From: Monilinia fructicola
Taxonomy: Eukaryota; Ascomycota; Leotiomycetes; Helotiales; Sclerotiniaceae
Direction: 5' to 3'
Length of the DNA: 64,000 nt
Assembly (NCBI GenBank): GCA_008692225.1
Contig: VICG01000003.1
Span: 2,969,501 to 3,033,500, forward strand
Shown here: in pieces, positions 1-10,455 of the stretch
Layout of the letters: every line of letters begins with the position of its first letter
Numbering within the stretch: position 1 is the stretch's first letter
Notes under the pieces: generated by a model
What the model saw: the letters and a program-made list of their open reading frames with translations, nothing else
Databases searched by the model: none
Told to the model about the DNA's origin: nothing
Program-made: the position numbers and the translations under genes

Positions 1-922
1 CCACTGCGTCCTCAAATGTCTTGTTTGCAACTTTCACATTTGTAATTGAGGAGCTCATACTATCCACTCCACGAGCCTTGATGAACCTCGCCGCGGGAGA
101 CCTCAGATACTTGGGGATGATTCCAATATTTGTGGAATTCAATAAGCAGGTCCCATGATGAAGAGATCTCTCCCTCGTCAGTTTGTACGCTGAACCTGAC
201 ACCTTAAAAATCTTAAAACCAGAAATGCCCTCGCGACTTGGCCTCAATACAATATCATGTCTAGTATTAACCATAGCTCGATCAACACCAAGTTTATGTA
301 AAGCTCTCACAACCATGTCAGCGTGCTTATCGCGATTGAATTGAGATGTCGGACATATGACACAGTAGTTAACATTTCCAACATCATGAAAGACTGTTCC
401 TCCGCCTGATCGTCGTCGAACCAATGATATATCGCCAATTTCGGAATGTTTGACCAAGTTGAGATTTACTTCATTCCAAGGATTTTGATTCCGTCCAATC
501 ACTATACTGCGCTCATTGGTGTAAAGAAACAAGACTGTAGAATCTGCGGGAGTCTTCTGGAGAAGGTAATGTTCAATGGAAAGGTTGATGAATGGATCAT
601 GCGTTCGTGAGATATATATTTGAGATTTATTGGTTGGATTGGTAGCTTGTTGAATGAAATCCGATACTGAGCTGGAAACAGAAGAGGGAGAGGAAGAGGA
701 GGGTGAGGGGGAGGGGGGAGAGGAGGGGGGAGAAGAAGAAGGAGAGGAAGAGGAGGAGGAAAAAGAAGAAGAAGAGGAGGAGGAGGAGGAGGAGGAGGAG
801 GAGGAAGAAGAAGATAAATAATGTCGTCGAACAAAGAAACTTCGAGGTAAAGATCTCGTCGTACCATGTAATATGAATTGACTTACTAACCCCCTTGAAG
901 GAGCCATCCGTTTCTTATACAT
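1..922 (-). CDS. AIM22: Lipoate-protein ligase / lipoyltransferase, mitochondrial (3' end outside window)
   Basis: Attaches or transfers lipoyl groups to lysines of mitochondrial 2-oxoacid dehydrogenase and glycine-cleavage proteins (LplA/LIPT1/Aim22 family). The frame opens with ATG at 922 and begins MYKKRMAPSRGLV, a basic, Arg/Ser-rich, acid-free leader typical of mitochondrial import. A Ser/Pro-rich low-complexity stretch follows, encoded by the GGA-type microsatellite at about 680-813. The catalytic domain then starts, with RSIVIGRNQNPWNE near residues 135-150, RRRSGGGTVFHDVGN near 167-182 and the lysine-containing KVSGSAYK near 235-245, then HHGTCLL. No intron is needed over the visible 307 codons. 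The C-terminal part runs off base 1. A longer-looking Leu/Pro frame at 502-867 is a shadow of this one. It is head-to-head with ARO2. Confidence 0.88.
   Translation of the reverse strand, partial: MYKKRMAPSRGLVSQFILHGTTRSLPRSFFVRRHYLSSSSSSSSSSSSSSSSSFSSSSSSPSSSPPSSPPSPSPSSSSPSSVSSSVSDFIQQATNPTNKSQIYISRTHDPFINLSIEHYLLQKTPADSTVLFLYTNERSIVIGRNQNPWNEVNLNLVKHSEIGDISLVRRRSGGGTVFHDVGNVNYCVICPTSQFNRDKHADMVVRALHKLGVDRAMVNTRHDIVLRPSREGISGFKIFKVSGSAYKLTRERSLHHGTCLLNSTNIGIIPKYLRSPAARFIKARGVDSMSSSITNVKVANKTFEDAV
680..813. repeat. GGA/GAA microsatellite inside the lipoate ligase coding region
   Basis: Purine-rich GAGGAG/GAAGAA run. In the minus-strand coding frame it is read mainly as TCC/TCT/CCC, giving a Ser then Ser/Pro tract between the import leader and the catalytic domain. 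Length changes in whole triplets would be tolerated; others would kill the gene. Confidence 0.85.
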
Positions 923-1207
923 TTGAAAAAGAATAAATAATGCTGGATGTATGTATGTTTGTATGTCTGTATGGATGTAGGATGGAGTTCTTTCTATACT
1001 CCGGATGAATTTTGAATATTAATTATTCTTTCTTTTAATCACCTGCGCACTCACATAATCATTAATAAAATTCGGAGACGCCCATAGATATTAAATAATT
1101 CTAGATTTAGTATATTCACTATATTCACTATATTTACTATATTTACTAATAACTGATTAAATTATACCGCTTTTATTCATTCTATATACTAATCAATTAA
1201 ATTATTC

Positions 1208-1311
1208 TACTAATATAATTAATATACTAATATAATTAATATACTAATATAATTAACATACTAATATAATTAATATACTAATATAATTAATATACTAATA
1301 TAATCATTCTA
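1208..1311. repeat. 17-bp AT-rich tandem array (unit ATACTAATATAATTAAT)
   Basis: About six near-perfect head-to-tail copies of a 17-bp unit, flanked by degenerate CTACTAAT-type copies on both sides (about 1080-1350). Confidence 0.85.
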
Positions 1312-1486
1312 CTAAATTAAATTATTCTACTAATTTAACTAATCTACTAATATAATTAATCCTTTTAAGGTTATTAATTTTAAGCGGTGAGACTTATGAA
1401 TAGATATTTAAAACTAAGACCTTTTTACCTCTTTAAAAACATTTTTTATTAATTTTAAGTATTTTCTAATAACCTTAAGCAATGTT

Positions 1487-1605
1487 ATCAATTTTTAATC
1501 AATTTTTATTAATTTTTATTAATTTTTATCAATTTTTATCAATTTTTATCAATTTTCATCAATTTTTATCAATTTCGATTAATTTTATTAATTTTGATCC
1601 TAACC
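1487..1605. repeat. 10-bp tandem array (unit CAATTTTTAT)
   Basis: About ten copies of CAATTTTTAT/TAATTTTTAT with few substitutions. The open frame across it (Phe/Ile/Asn repeats) is an artefact of the array. Confidence 0.85.
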
Positions 1606-1934
1606 TAGAAGGTTTTTATCAATTATTATTCCCATCTCACCTCTCACATCTCACATCATCCCACCTCACCTTATCCGACGAATCGGGTCCGAGCTTCGGA
1701 AAGAGTCATCAATTAATTCTACTTTTGAGTTTTGTCTTTGAAGATAAATCGGTGGGAGAATTTTGGAGAGAATTTAACCTCACCTGGGTATAAATATATA
1801 TATATATATAGAAAGGAATTCCAAAGGTTGTTTATTATTGACATATTTTCTTCTTCTTCTTCTTCTTCATCTTGACTTGAATCTCTTACACTCTTCTTCT
1901 TTCCCCTCATATACTTCCTGCAATCTTTCTCAAT

Positions 1935-3401
1935 ATGTCTACATTTGGTCAATACTTCAAGGTTACGACGTACGTATATATTCCAGTTCAAGTAATATAA
2001 CTTGACCTCAAACTTCTAGACAACCTTACCCCTCCATTCCCCCCTCATTCTCTTATCCTCTCGTCCCCAAACATGAACGCAGTATGCTAACTCTTCTCTT
2101 CTCGTAGCTACGGAGAGTCACATTGTCGCTCTGTAGGATGTATCGTGGATGGAGTTCCACCAGGAATGGAGCTCACAGAAGCAGACATTCAACCTCAAAT
2201 GACTCGTCGTCGCCCAGGTCAATCCGCCCTTACCACTCCGCGCGATGAAAAAGATAAAGTCGAGATTCAATCCGGAACCGAATTTGGAATTACACTTGGC
2301 ACGCCCATTGGTATGATTGTTCGTAATCAAGATCAACGACCACACGACTATGGAAACAAAACAATGGATCTTTACCCCCGTCCCTCTCACGCAGATTGGA
2401 CATACCTCGAGAAGTATGGTGTCAAAGCCAGTAGTGGCGGTGGGAGAAGTAGCGCAAGAGAAACAATTGGTAGAGTGGCAGCAAGTGCCATTGCTGAAAA
2501 ATATCTCAGACTTGCACATGGAATCGAAATTGTCGCATTCGTCTCTTCCGTTGGCAGTACCCATATGTTCCCACCATCTGTCGAACATCCATCTCCTTCC
2601 ACAAACCCCGCTTTCCTCTCACTCATTCAAGATATAACAAGAGAGCGTGTGGATGAGTTTGTTCCTGTTCGTTGTCCCGATGCCGCAGCATCGGAGAAGA
2701 TGGCCGAAGTTATCGCGGATTTCAGGGATAGACAAGACAGCATTGGAGGAACCGTTACTTGTGTCATTCGTAATGTCCCCTCTGGTCTTGGTGAACCTTG
2801 CTTCGACAAGATGGAAGCAATGCTCGCCCATGCCATGCTCAGTATTCCCGCCTCGAAGGGCTTCGAAATCGGTTCCGGTTTTGGCGGTTGTGAAGTCCCA
2901 GGCTCTAAACACAATGACGCCTTCATTCTCGCGACTGAAGTTCCACCTCTCGAGACGGGAGCTGCCAAGAACGGCATTGCACGTCCTAGATTAACAACCA
3001 AGACAAACAACTCTGCCGGCATTCAAGGGGGTATTACCAACGGTGCCCCCATCTACTTCCGTGTTGCATTCAAACCTGCTGCCACTATCGGCCAAGCCCA
3101 AGAAACTGCTACTTATGACGGTTCTGGTGCTGGTATTCTTGAAGCAAAGGGACGTCATGATCCATGCGTCGTTCCCCGTGCCGTTCCAATCGTAGAAGCC
3201 ATGGCTGCTCTCGCAGTCATCGATGCGTTAATGGCACAGCAAGCCCGTCAAACCTCCAGAAGTTTATTACCACCCCTCAAGAACATCGTACCTGCGAAAT
3301 ACACAGTGGTAGGAGGTGATGCAGCAAAGGAGAAGATGGAGATACAGAATCAGGGTGTTGCTGGCGGTGTTGATGGAGAGGTTTTGAACGGAGCCAATTA
3401 G
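1935..3401 (+). CDS. ARO2: Chorismate synthase
   Basis: Last step of the shikimate pathway: 5-enolpyruvylshikimate-3-phosphate to chorismate, in the cytosol, using reduced FMN; fungal enzymes reduce their own flavin (family knowledge). Exon 1 is 1935-1969, encoding [11 protein letters not shown] plus two bases. The intron is 1970-2107 (GTACGT...TAG, 138 nt) and exon 2 is 2108-3401, giving 442 aa. Diagnostic stretches are YGESHC right after the splice site (residues 13-18), a Gly/Ser-rich [16 protein letters not shown] block near residue 110, [16 protein letters not shown], and [16 protein letters not shown] near 300. The ORF starting at 2145 lacks the essential GESHC exon end, so the short exon 1 is real. 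The last ~45 residues after SLLPPLKN are a variable tail. Confidence 0.95.
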
Positions 3402-3997
3402 TTCAACTTCCAGTTCAAGAAAATAATTGTAAATACGTTGGGGTAGAATAAAAGCGATAAATAGGTTTCTCTGCATTGGGCGTTGTGTTATGATTATTCA
3501 AAGCTGGAAAAGGGCATGTCAATAGAAATCTCAATTTATCACCGATCATTCTTGATAGGTATTACAAGTATCTTCTTCTATTGATGTTTTTGTGGGACCC
3601 AGGGGGGGAGTCAATAATGGATGGCTAGCTGCCGTGACCTAACCCTCAACTTGATCCTGTTGAAGACCAAAAAACCCTCAACCAACCACCTCTCCACACC
3701 TCATCAGCTCCTATTAACAAAACATCAATCATCTCACTCCTGCATCCCTCCTCTCTCCTCCGTGTCTTTAGTGTTTGGAGCAAGGTGAAGGATTGATATT
3801 CCTACAGTTGTTACCATCATCATAGAACCACCGGTGGACAAGAGGTCAAAGACGAGTTTGTGATGATCCCAAGCGATTCTTGGATTTCTCCCAGCTGAAT
3901 ATCCCGGGGGAATTCGAACGTTGGGTTCGCTCTTTGTTGTCATTCGTTCGAGTGGCGGAATTTATTTAGTCTGGGGTGAAGATTTTTATCTGGCTTT

Positions 3998-4083
3998 GTC
4001 TCGTTCGTTCGTTCGTTCGTTCGTTCTTTCTTTTGTTCTCTCGTTCTCGTTCTCGTTCTCGTTCTCGTTCTCGTTCTCGTTCT
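3998..4083. repeat. CGTT and TCTCGT tandem repeats
   Basis: About six CGTT units followed, after a short gap, by about eight TTCTCG hexamers. They create Arg/Ser-repeat open frames that are not genes. Confidence 0.85.
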
Positions 4084-4153
4084 TGGGGGCTTGCTCCTGC
4101 TCTTCTTTGCTTCGTTTTGCTTCGTTTTGCTGCCGGATTGTTATACAGTGGGT

Positions 4154-4205
4154 ATCCTCGTCCTCGTCCTCATCTACATCTACATCTACATCTACATCTC
4201 CATCA
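4154..4205. repeat. CCTCGT / CATCTA hexamer repeats
   Basis: Three CCTCGT-like hexamers run directly into about five CATCTA hexamers. Confidence 0.8.
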
Positions 4206-5194
4206 GGGAGTACAATTAAGAAAGGTCTCTCTCTACACCGTATAGGAGGACGCCGAGCGTTCATGGCGCGGGATCGAGCGTGTTGGTTGCATCGTGGTGG
4301 TGGATTGATTCCCGGTTTGCTATTGGGGCGGGGGAGAGTGTGTTGCGCTTGGGAATCGGTATGGTATGTAAGGAAGCCTCACGCGGATCCTTTTACTCTT
4401 TCTTCCGCTTTCTCGGGCGATGCGGTGCGGTGCGCGGATATTCTACTCTGGCGCCGCTGAGTCCCTCTTCTTTCTCTTCGCCTCGTCTGCCTAGATACCA
4501 TCTGGGGGGTGGGTTCATCCATTTTCTTCTATCTACGTGATATGTTGAGAGTGGTGTGTTCGTGATCGTTGATCTTGGTAGGTGGCTGTTTATGTGCGGT
4601 GGGGGCGTGCGGGGTAGGTCGGGGATGTGTGGGTGTTGCTCGCGTGGGTCATCGGTTTATTGGAGAACTCCTTACCTCTACACACACATATATATACAGT
4701 ATATATATATGCACGCCCCCTTAGTTCGCACATCTAATGTACGCATGTAGATTTATCCTGAGGAACCACAATCGTCGCATTCGCATGGGGCATCGTGCCA
4801 TCGCTGTATATGATAGCATATATATTGCCATGACATCTACGGCGCGCCGTTAGAGCTTGGGATGCTGGCGATATTACTTATGCAAAAGGTGCGGTGAACG
4901 CTAGCGATGATTCCTGTTTTTGTTTTTGTTTATCTTTTGAGCTCGGTTTGTTGATGTTGAGCTAGGTTTCTTAGCGACATGTAGTGAGGCTGTGGAATTT
5001 GGTATGTGTAAAGGTATTCAAGTAGATTACGGGCTCGAGGGTTGTTACTATCATGTTGAATATTATTGTTGGTGTTGGGGCTGCGGAGAATTGGAAGTGG
5101 TTGATGCGTTGTGAGAAGATGGAAAAGGGCTTTCGATAAAATAGGGGGGCAGCGGGGAGGCGAAAGCGAAGGAGAAAAGGCAAATTTCTTCTTC

Positions 5195-5226
5195 GCGAAA
5201 CGAAACGAAACGAAACGAAACGAAAT
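5195..5226. repeat. GAAAC pentamer repeat
   Basis: Six consecutive CGAAA units. Confidence 0.85.
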
Positions 5227-7345
5227 GATTTGAAGTAAGTAGTAGTAATTTCATAATCGATTTGATCTCACTATAGCTAAGCTACGCGGACCATGCGATG
5301 CGCCTATCGTTATGTTGATTTGAAGTAATTTACTTTGGATCATAATGGAATGGTATTTATGATTGGTAATATTATTGAAGTGACGTGGATGGTGTCAAAG
5401 TGAAGTGAAGAAATGGGATTGAAAACAAGTGTGTTGCGATTTTGCAGCTTTTTGGAAGCTAATATGGTATTCCCAAGCGACCTTCGATTTGGATGCCCGA
5501 AAGCATGTTCGTTCACTTGCAGAAAGTATACGCTCTATTGGGAGTGAAGGGGATTCGGCGCAATCATCGCATATGGCCATAATTTTGATTCCGTAGTATT
5601 TGATATGGGTCTGTTTTGGGAGATAGATATGGATAAACCTACCATACAATCTCAAGTCAAGGATTCAGACCTTTAGAAATGGGAGTGATGAGACCTGATG
5701 ATGACTTTATTCGTGAGTTTTTCTTGTTGGTGAGTAGTGAGTGAGTTGAAGGGGGTAGGAAGATGGAAGGATGAGTGGCGGGGAGGTGTTTTGTCTTTTC
5801 TGAGTTTGGGTTTGGGTGTGACTTGAGTCTTAACCTTGATTTCGACTCTTGGGCTGTAAAGAGGCTAGAACATAAACATGGTGGATATTTCCCGAGGGGC
5901 TCTTCGTTATTGCGTGGTTGAGTCTTGTCATATACTGTATCTCATGATTCCACCTATATCTCCTACGACTCGTAGATACATCTACATATATCTATGAACC
6001 ACAAGACCCTCTCTCAAACTTCCGTGGAACCAGATCCCTTGACTCTAGACCTCGAGTTCGAGATGGTTAGGGGCTTTGCTTCGCGAAATGGGGTGTTGAT
6101 CTTGGATCTTATACCCATACTGTACATTTACAAGTTTACAAATTTACACGAATGCATAATATGACCTCATCAAATATCTTCATGTCATATTAAGAATATT
6201 TATGTATGCTGTACTTAGCAACCGGGATGTTTCCCCCGATATAATTCTTTGATCCTATTCTATTCTCGTGCTTCTTTTCGTCTCGCTATGTACCATGTCA
6301 CATTGATCCCCTTCTCCTTCCTCCCTCTCCCATATCCATACATTAACTTCCATCAAAAGCACACTCTAACCCTTTCTCTCTATTATTTTCCTCAAGGAGC
6401 AAGCATCCATTATAAATTACCCAATACCAAACCCCTGAGCTCCTCACTACAAACGCAGTTCATCTCCAGAAAAGACAAGAAGAAAAACACCCAGTACATC
6501 CATAGTGATTTCCTATACCCCTTTTACCACCTCTCCCTCTTCTTCAAACATCAAAATGGCAAAATGCAAATTATACAATATCAACTATCCATCTCTCCCT
6601 GAGGATGGATATAACTACCTCTTCTTGAAACTCCCATCAAAGTATTAGTTTCTATACCACAAAAAAACAACAGATAATATTGACTACATAACTCCTGGTC
6701 GATATCTATTCATACTGTACCATCCTATAACTTAAAAGATCAATCTATCTTTCCTTCTTATATTTGATTACTGTCACGGTACACATATCCCCCCCTGCCC
6801 CTTCTCTCCTTATAGAGATCTTTGTTCACATTCGACAGCGATAGCTGTATTGTCATTCCCATACTATATAAAGACTGTTCATTCTACTGTACCACCTACC
6901 TATCCTTACTCCTTTGCAATAAATACATAGCTGTGGAAATGCAGATTCACATGTTCGTATTTATGATCAATCATCATTCAGAATAGACGGGTATCGGAAT
7001 ACTCGCATTGCTTTTATAGCGACTTTTAGTTTGAGTTGAGTTGAGTTGAGCTGAACTGAAAAAGAGATACTTGGATTTCCAACTTGTTCAGGACTTCATA
7101 CGGTTACTGGGCTGATTGATGTCTCTTTTGCGCGTTTGGGGATGGATATATGGATGTTTTCCATTAATCCATCCATCCATTCATCCATCTATCTAACCCC
7201 CCTATCTTTCACATCAAATTCACATTAAAATTCATTCAAAACCCCTACAGTCGCCAAAACCCCCAAGACGTCCAAAAATATCTAAAAATCCAAGACACCA
7301 AACTAGAAGATCAAAGACCCGACACCCCAACCCTTTTCTTGGCTC

Positions 7346-7373
7346 AATCCAAATCCAAATCCAAATCCAAATC
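7346..7373. repeat. CAAATC hexamer repeat
   Basis: Four to five consecutive CCAAAT units. Confidence 0.8.
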
Positions 7374-7797
7374 TGCATCAAGGGCACCCAGCCCCAAAAC
7401 TGAAACTACTCGAGTATGCATCAAAAACCCAAGATACCAAAAAATATCAAGCTCGTCCATAACCGCACAGCCGGGTCTCAGCACGCACCACCCGTAAGAT
7501 TCTCCAGAGACCATTGGACCGGGGGGAGGAAGGGGCTGTGGGTTTGGTTGCATCCATGCGTGTATCTGCACCTAGCAATTCGACGTTCGCATTTCGGATT
7601 TGGGGATCTGGGGTGTGGGGTGTGGGCTAGGGGGTCTGGGTTCTACATAGATATCTCTTGGGGGATTTCGGGAAGGGGCAGGCGGGGCTCTGTTGGGGGA
7701 GGGGAATGTGCTTCGGGGCGGTGTTGTAGAGTCATTAGTTGTATGATTTGAGAGGTTTGCGGGTGGTTGGAGATCTTGGGTGAGGGGTATTGGCTTG

Positions 7798-7826
7798 GTG
7801 TGGATGGGATGGGATGGGATGGGATC
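7798..7826. repeat. TGGGA pentamer repeat
   Basis: Five consecutive GGATG/GGGAT units. Confidence 0.8.
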
Positions 7827-8939
7827 TTTGTTGGTGTATTTATCTGCTGCACTATGACATTTACTACATCTATTAGATATATCGATATCAGCACCCGCAT
7901 CCACAGATCAAGCCATCGGTTCAGCGACGAAGTATAACAGTGAGATCCTTATGCATTTCTAGCGATTCCCGAAAGATTGAACATCCAGTTATGTATTAAT
8001 CCATGATATATAATCTTTAGACAAAGCCAGAAGTCATGGAAACTACCCTGAGAAGGATGCACGTTCAAGATTCATTGAGCATTTGAGAATTGGGATGTGG
8101 ATTTATATTTGGTTTGACTTGTTTGACTTGTTTGGCTTGCTTGAATAACATGGAAATATTGATGAGATTCACAAGTTCGGTTGATTATGATACTTTGGTA
8201 AGGAGTCAGCTATTGGGGTATATATGATTAGTTTGGGAAATACAAGTACAACAACTAGCATATTATAATAAGAATTTGAGCACTTGAGATATATATACCA
8301 TAACGATTGAAGCTAGGTATGGTGATGGCTCGTTATAGAGTGGGTATGTATATGTGTGTATATGTATATATCAAATACAACTCTACTATAACCCATCTCT
8401 ATATGAGTCCTAACTAGAACTCATCCTCAAGCAAAGCATCTATGCCCGCCTTATTGCCTACCTCAAGCTTGAAATAACACCTTATTCTTGCCCACCTCAC
8501 TTGATGATGATCACTCTAAGATCACATCATACAGCCATCAGCCTCACCCTCACCTTCACCCTCACCCTCACCACGCCCACACTCCAAGTCCCTACCAAAG
8601 AACGAAATATAGCATACAAGCTCTACATGCACGAATCGAGTAGGTATGATCGCAACGTGAGAATCTTGATACCGGCATACAGACGCACCAAGTACTAGCA
8701 CGCACATGCATCCATTCCCAAAACAACGACGGACATTAACGGCCTGGCCTGGAATGCCTGTGCAGCAAACCAAGCCGTACCTGAACCTATTGCGAGCCTT
8801 GGTATGTGATAGGGAGGGAGTGTGCCTCACCATTCTTCAACCTTACTTTAGCTCTGGATCGCTGGATTTCGGGCCTTTTTCGGGACTGCTGGTGTAAGGT
8901 TGTATCAAAATGCAAAGATGCCACAGGGTGAGACTACAG

Positions 8940-9091
8940 GAGAGAGGAGGGAGGAGGGAGGAGAGAGGAGAGAGAACAAGAAAACGAAAAAGAAGAAGAA
9001 AAAGAAAAAGACAAAGGGAAAAAAGCAAGGAGCAAAGAATGAAGAAGAGCAAAAAGCAAAAGGCAAAAAGCAAAGCGCAAAAAGCAAAAAC
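8940..9091. repeat. Purine-rich tract with AAAAGC repeats
   Basis: 150 bp with almost only A and G on the + strand: GAGGGAG, then GAAAAAGAAGAA, then AAAAAGCAAA repeats. All long open frames in 8843-9265 are by-products of this bias. Confidence 0.75.
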
Positions 9092-10091
9092 TCAAACAAG
9101 CGTTATTGTTTCTCGTCAGACTCCTCCCTTCGGCATTCGCACTTGGAGATAGACGTTTGTTTACACGTTTGTATAATATACGAAAACAAAGCAAGTAGAG
9201 TGATAGATTGCAGCCTAGATATCGCTTCCTGTCCACGCAATCCTAAACTTAAACGAAAAGTCTAAAAGGGAAATAATGTTATTACAGTACTTGATTGTAT
9301 AGGATTCGTTTATTTGTTCGTTTAGTCATTCAACCTTATTGATAATTCATTTGTTAATGTTGACTTGTTCATCCAACTAATTAGCTGCAGCAATTAATGT
9401 CTCTCCTCTCTCTCTCTCTCTACATATATACCTAGGTATATATTATATACAAGTACGTGGATACTGTACTCCGTATGTAGTGTACCTAGACACAGTCAGT
9501 ATTCATCATGATTAACCTTAATTACCTAATTACAACCACCCCTCCGAAAACCTTGTAAGGCTGGCTGGCTGCTTTTCACATCCCAACAGCCGTACTCCGT
9601 GCAAGCAAGCCAGCAAGCACGAGAGTTAGTTATCACTGTACCGATGGATTCTCAATTCCGACCAATTCTGACCCCACTAACCAGCTATCGCCTTCCTCTC
9701 CCTCAATCTCCCATCGACAAACATCAAGGTTGAAGGCGCATCCTCTCATACTGTATGTGACCGGCAACCCCGAAACCCTATTTTCCGCTTTTCTGTTATT
9801 ACTCCGCAAGTACGTCCCAGGCAAGGAAGTATGTGACGCCTCGTGTCTTCCTTTCTGGTGGCATCGCTCTCGTACCGTATCATATCATCCTGCTCCATCA
9901 GACCCTCCTATCGCATACTGTAGAGTCGCTAGCAATCCCGCTTAAACGTAGCCAGCCATTCTGGATTTTGGATCGTTGTGATTGAACATTGATTCTTGAA
10001 TGATGACGAGCCGATTGGAATACCGCAAGAGAGAGAGAGAATACACATACATACAAACCTGCTACATTTACATGTCCAAAGATCATATAGT

Positions 10092-10150
10092 TAGTATACA
10101 TCCATACATCCATACATCCATTCATCCATACACACATACATACATAGTAC
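10092..10150. repeat. CATA/CATC tetramer repeats
   Basis: Runs of CATACATC followed by CATACATA. They produce artefactual open frames on both strands. Confidence 0.75.
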
Positions 10151-10373
10151 ATACACATGTACCCTCCAGGGCTTCGTATAACCAAGCCCAAAAGAGTAAT
10201 ACGCTAGAAGAGCTGACCGCACCATGGAAGCCACAAGGAATCCCACACATGAAAAATATGCACGGCGTCCTTCTAGAAGCCTTCCGGATTTGAAAGAAAT
10301 TTTTTTCTTATCCGGTCGCTGCTTCTTTTGGGTGGGTTGCATGAGGTGGCTTTTGTGGTGTTGTGATGTCGGG

Positions 10374-10455
10374 TATGGGTATGGGTATGGGTATGGTGAT
10401 TTGATGGGATTGTGGAATGAGGAATGAGGAATGAGGATTGAGGAATGAGGATTGG
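10374..10455. repeat. GGGTAT hexamers followed by GAATGAG heptamers
   Basis: Four GGGTAT units (10374-10398), then several GAATGAG/GATTGAG units. The GGGTAT unit is not the fungal telomere repeat. Confidence 0.75.

Larger units (their letters stand above)
923..1934. promoter_or_regulatory. Divergent intergenic promoter, lipoate ligase / ARO2, with AT-rich tandem repeats
   Basis: About 1 kb separates the two divergent start codons and must hold both promoters. Its centre is very AT-rich and has two tandem arrays (annotated separately). The ARO2-proximal 250 bp is pyrimidine-rich on the + strand (TTCTTC runs), as is common upstream of fungal start codons. No protein-like frame is convincing here. 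Confidence 0.6.

Noticed and set aside
502..867. 121-codon minus-strand ORF rich in Leu and Pro
   Set aside because: Out-of-frame shadow of the lipoate ligase across the GGA repeat; the frame from ATG 922 carries the family motifs.
3921..4460. 179-codon + strand ORF and overlapping frames on both strands
   Set aside because: Mostly CGTT/TCTCGT/CATCTA repeat translated as Arg/Ser/Phe runs; no domain or splice context.
8843..9265. Several overlapping open frames on both strands
   Set aside because: Produced by a purine-only tract; low-complexity Lys/Glu or Leu/Phe products.
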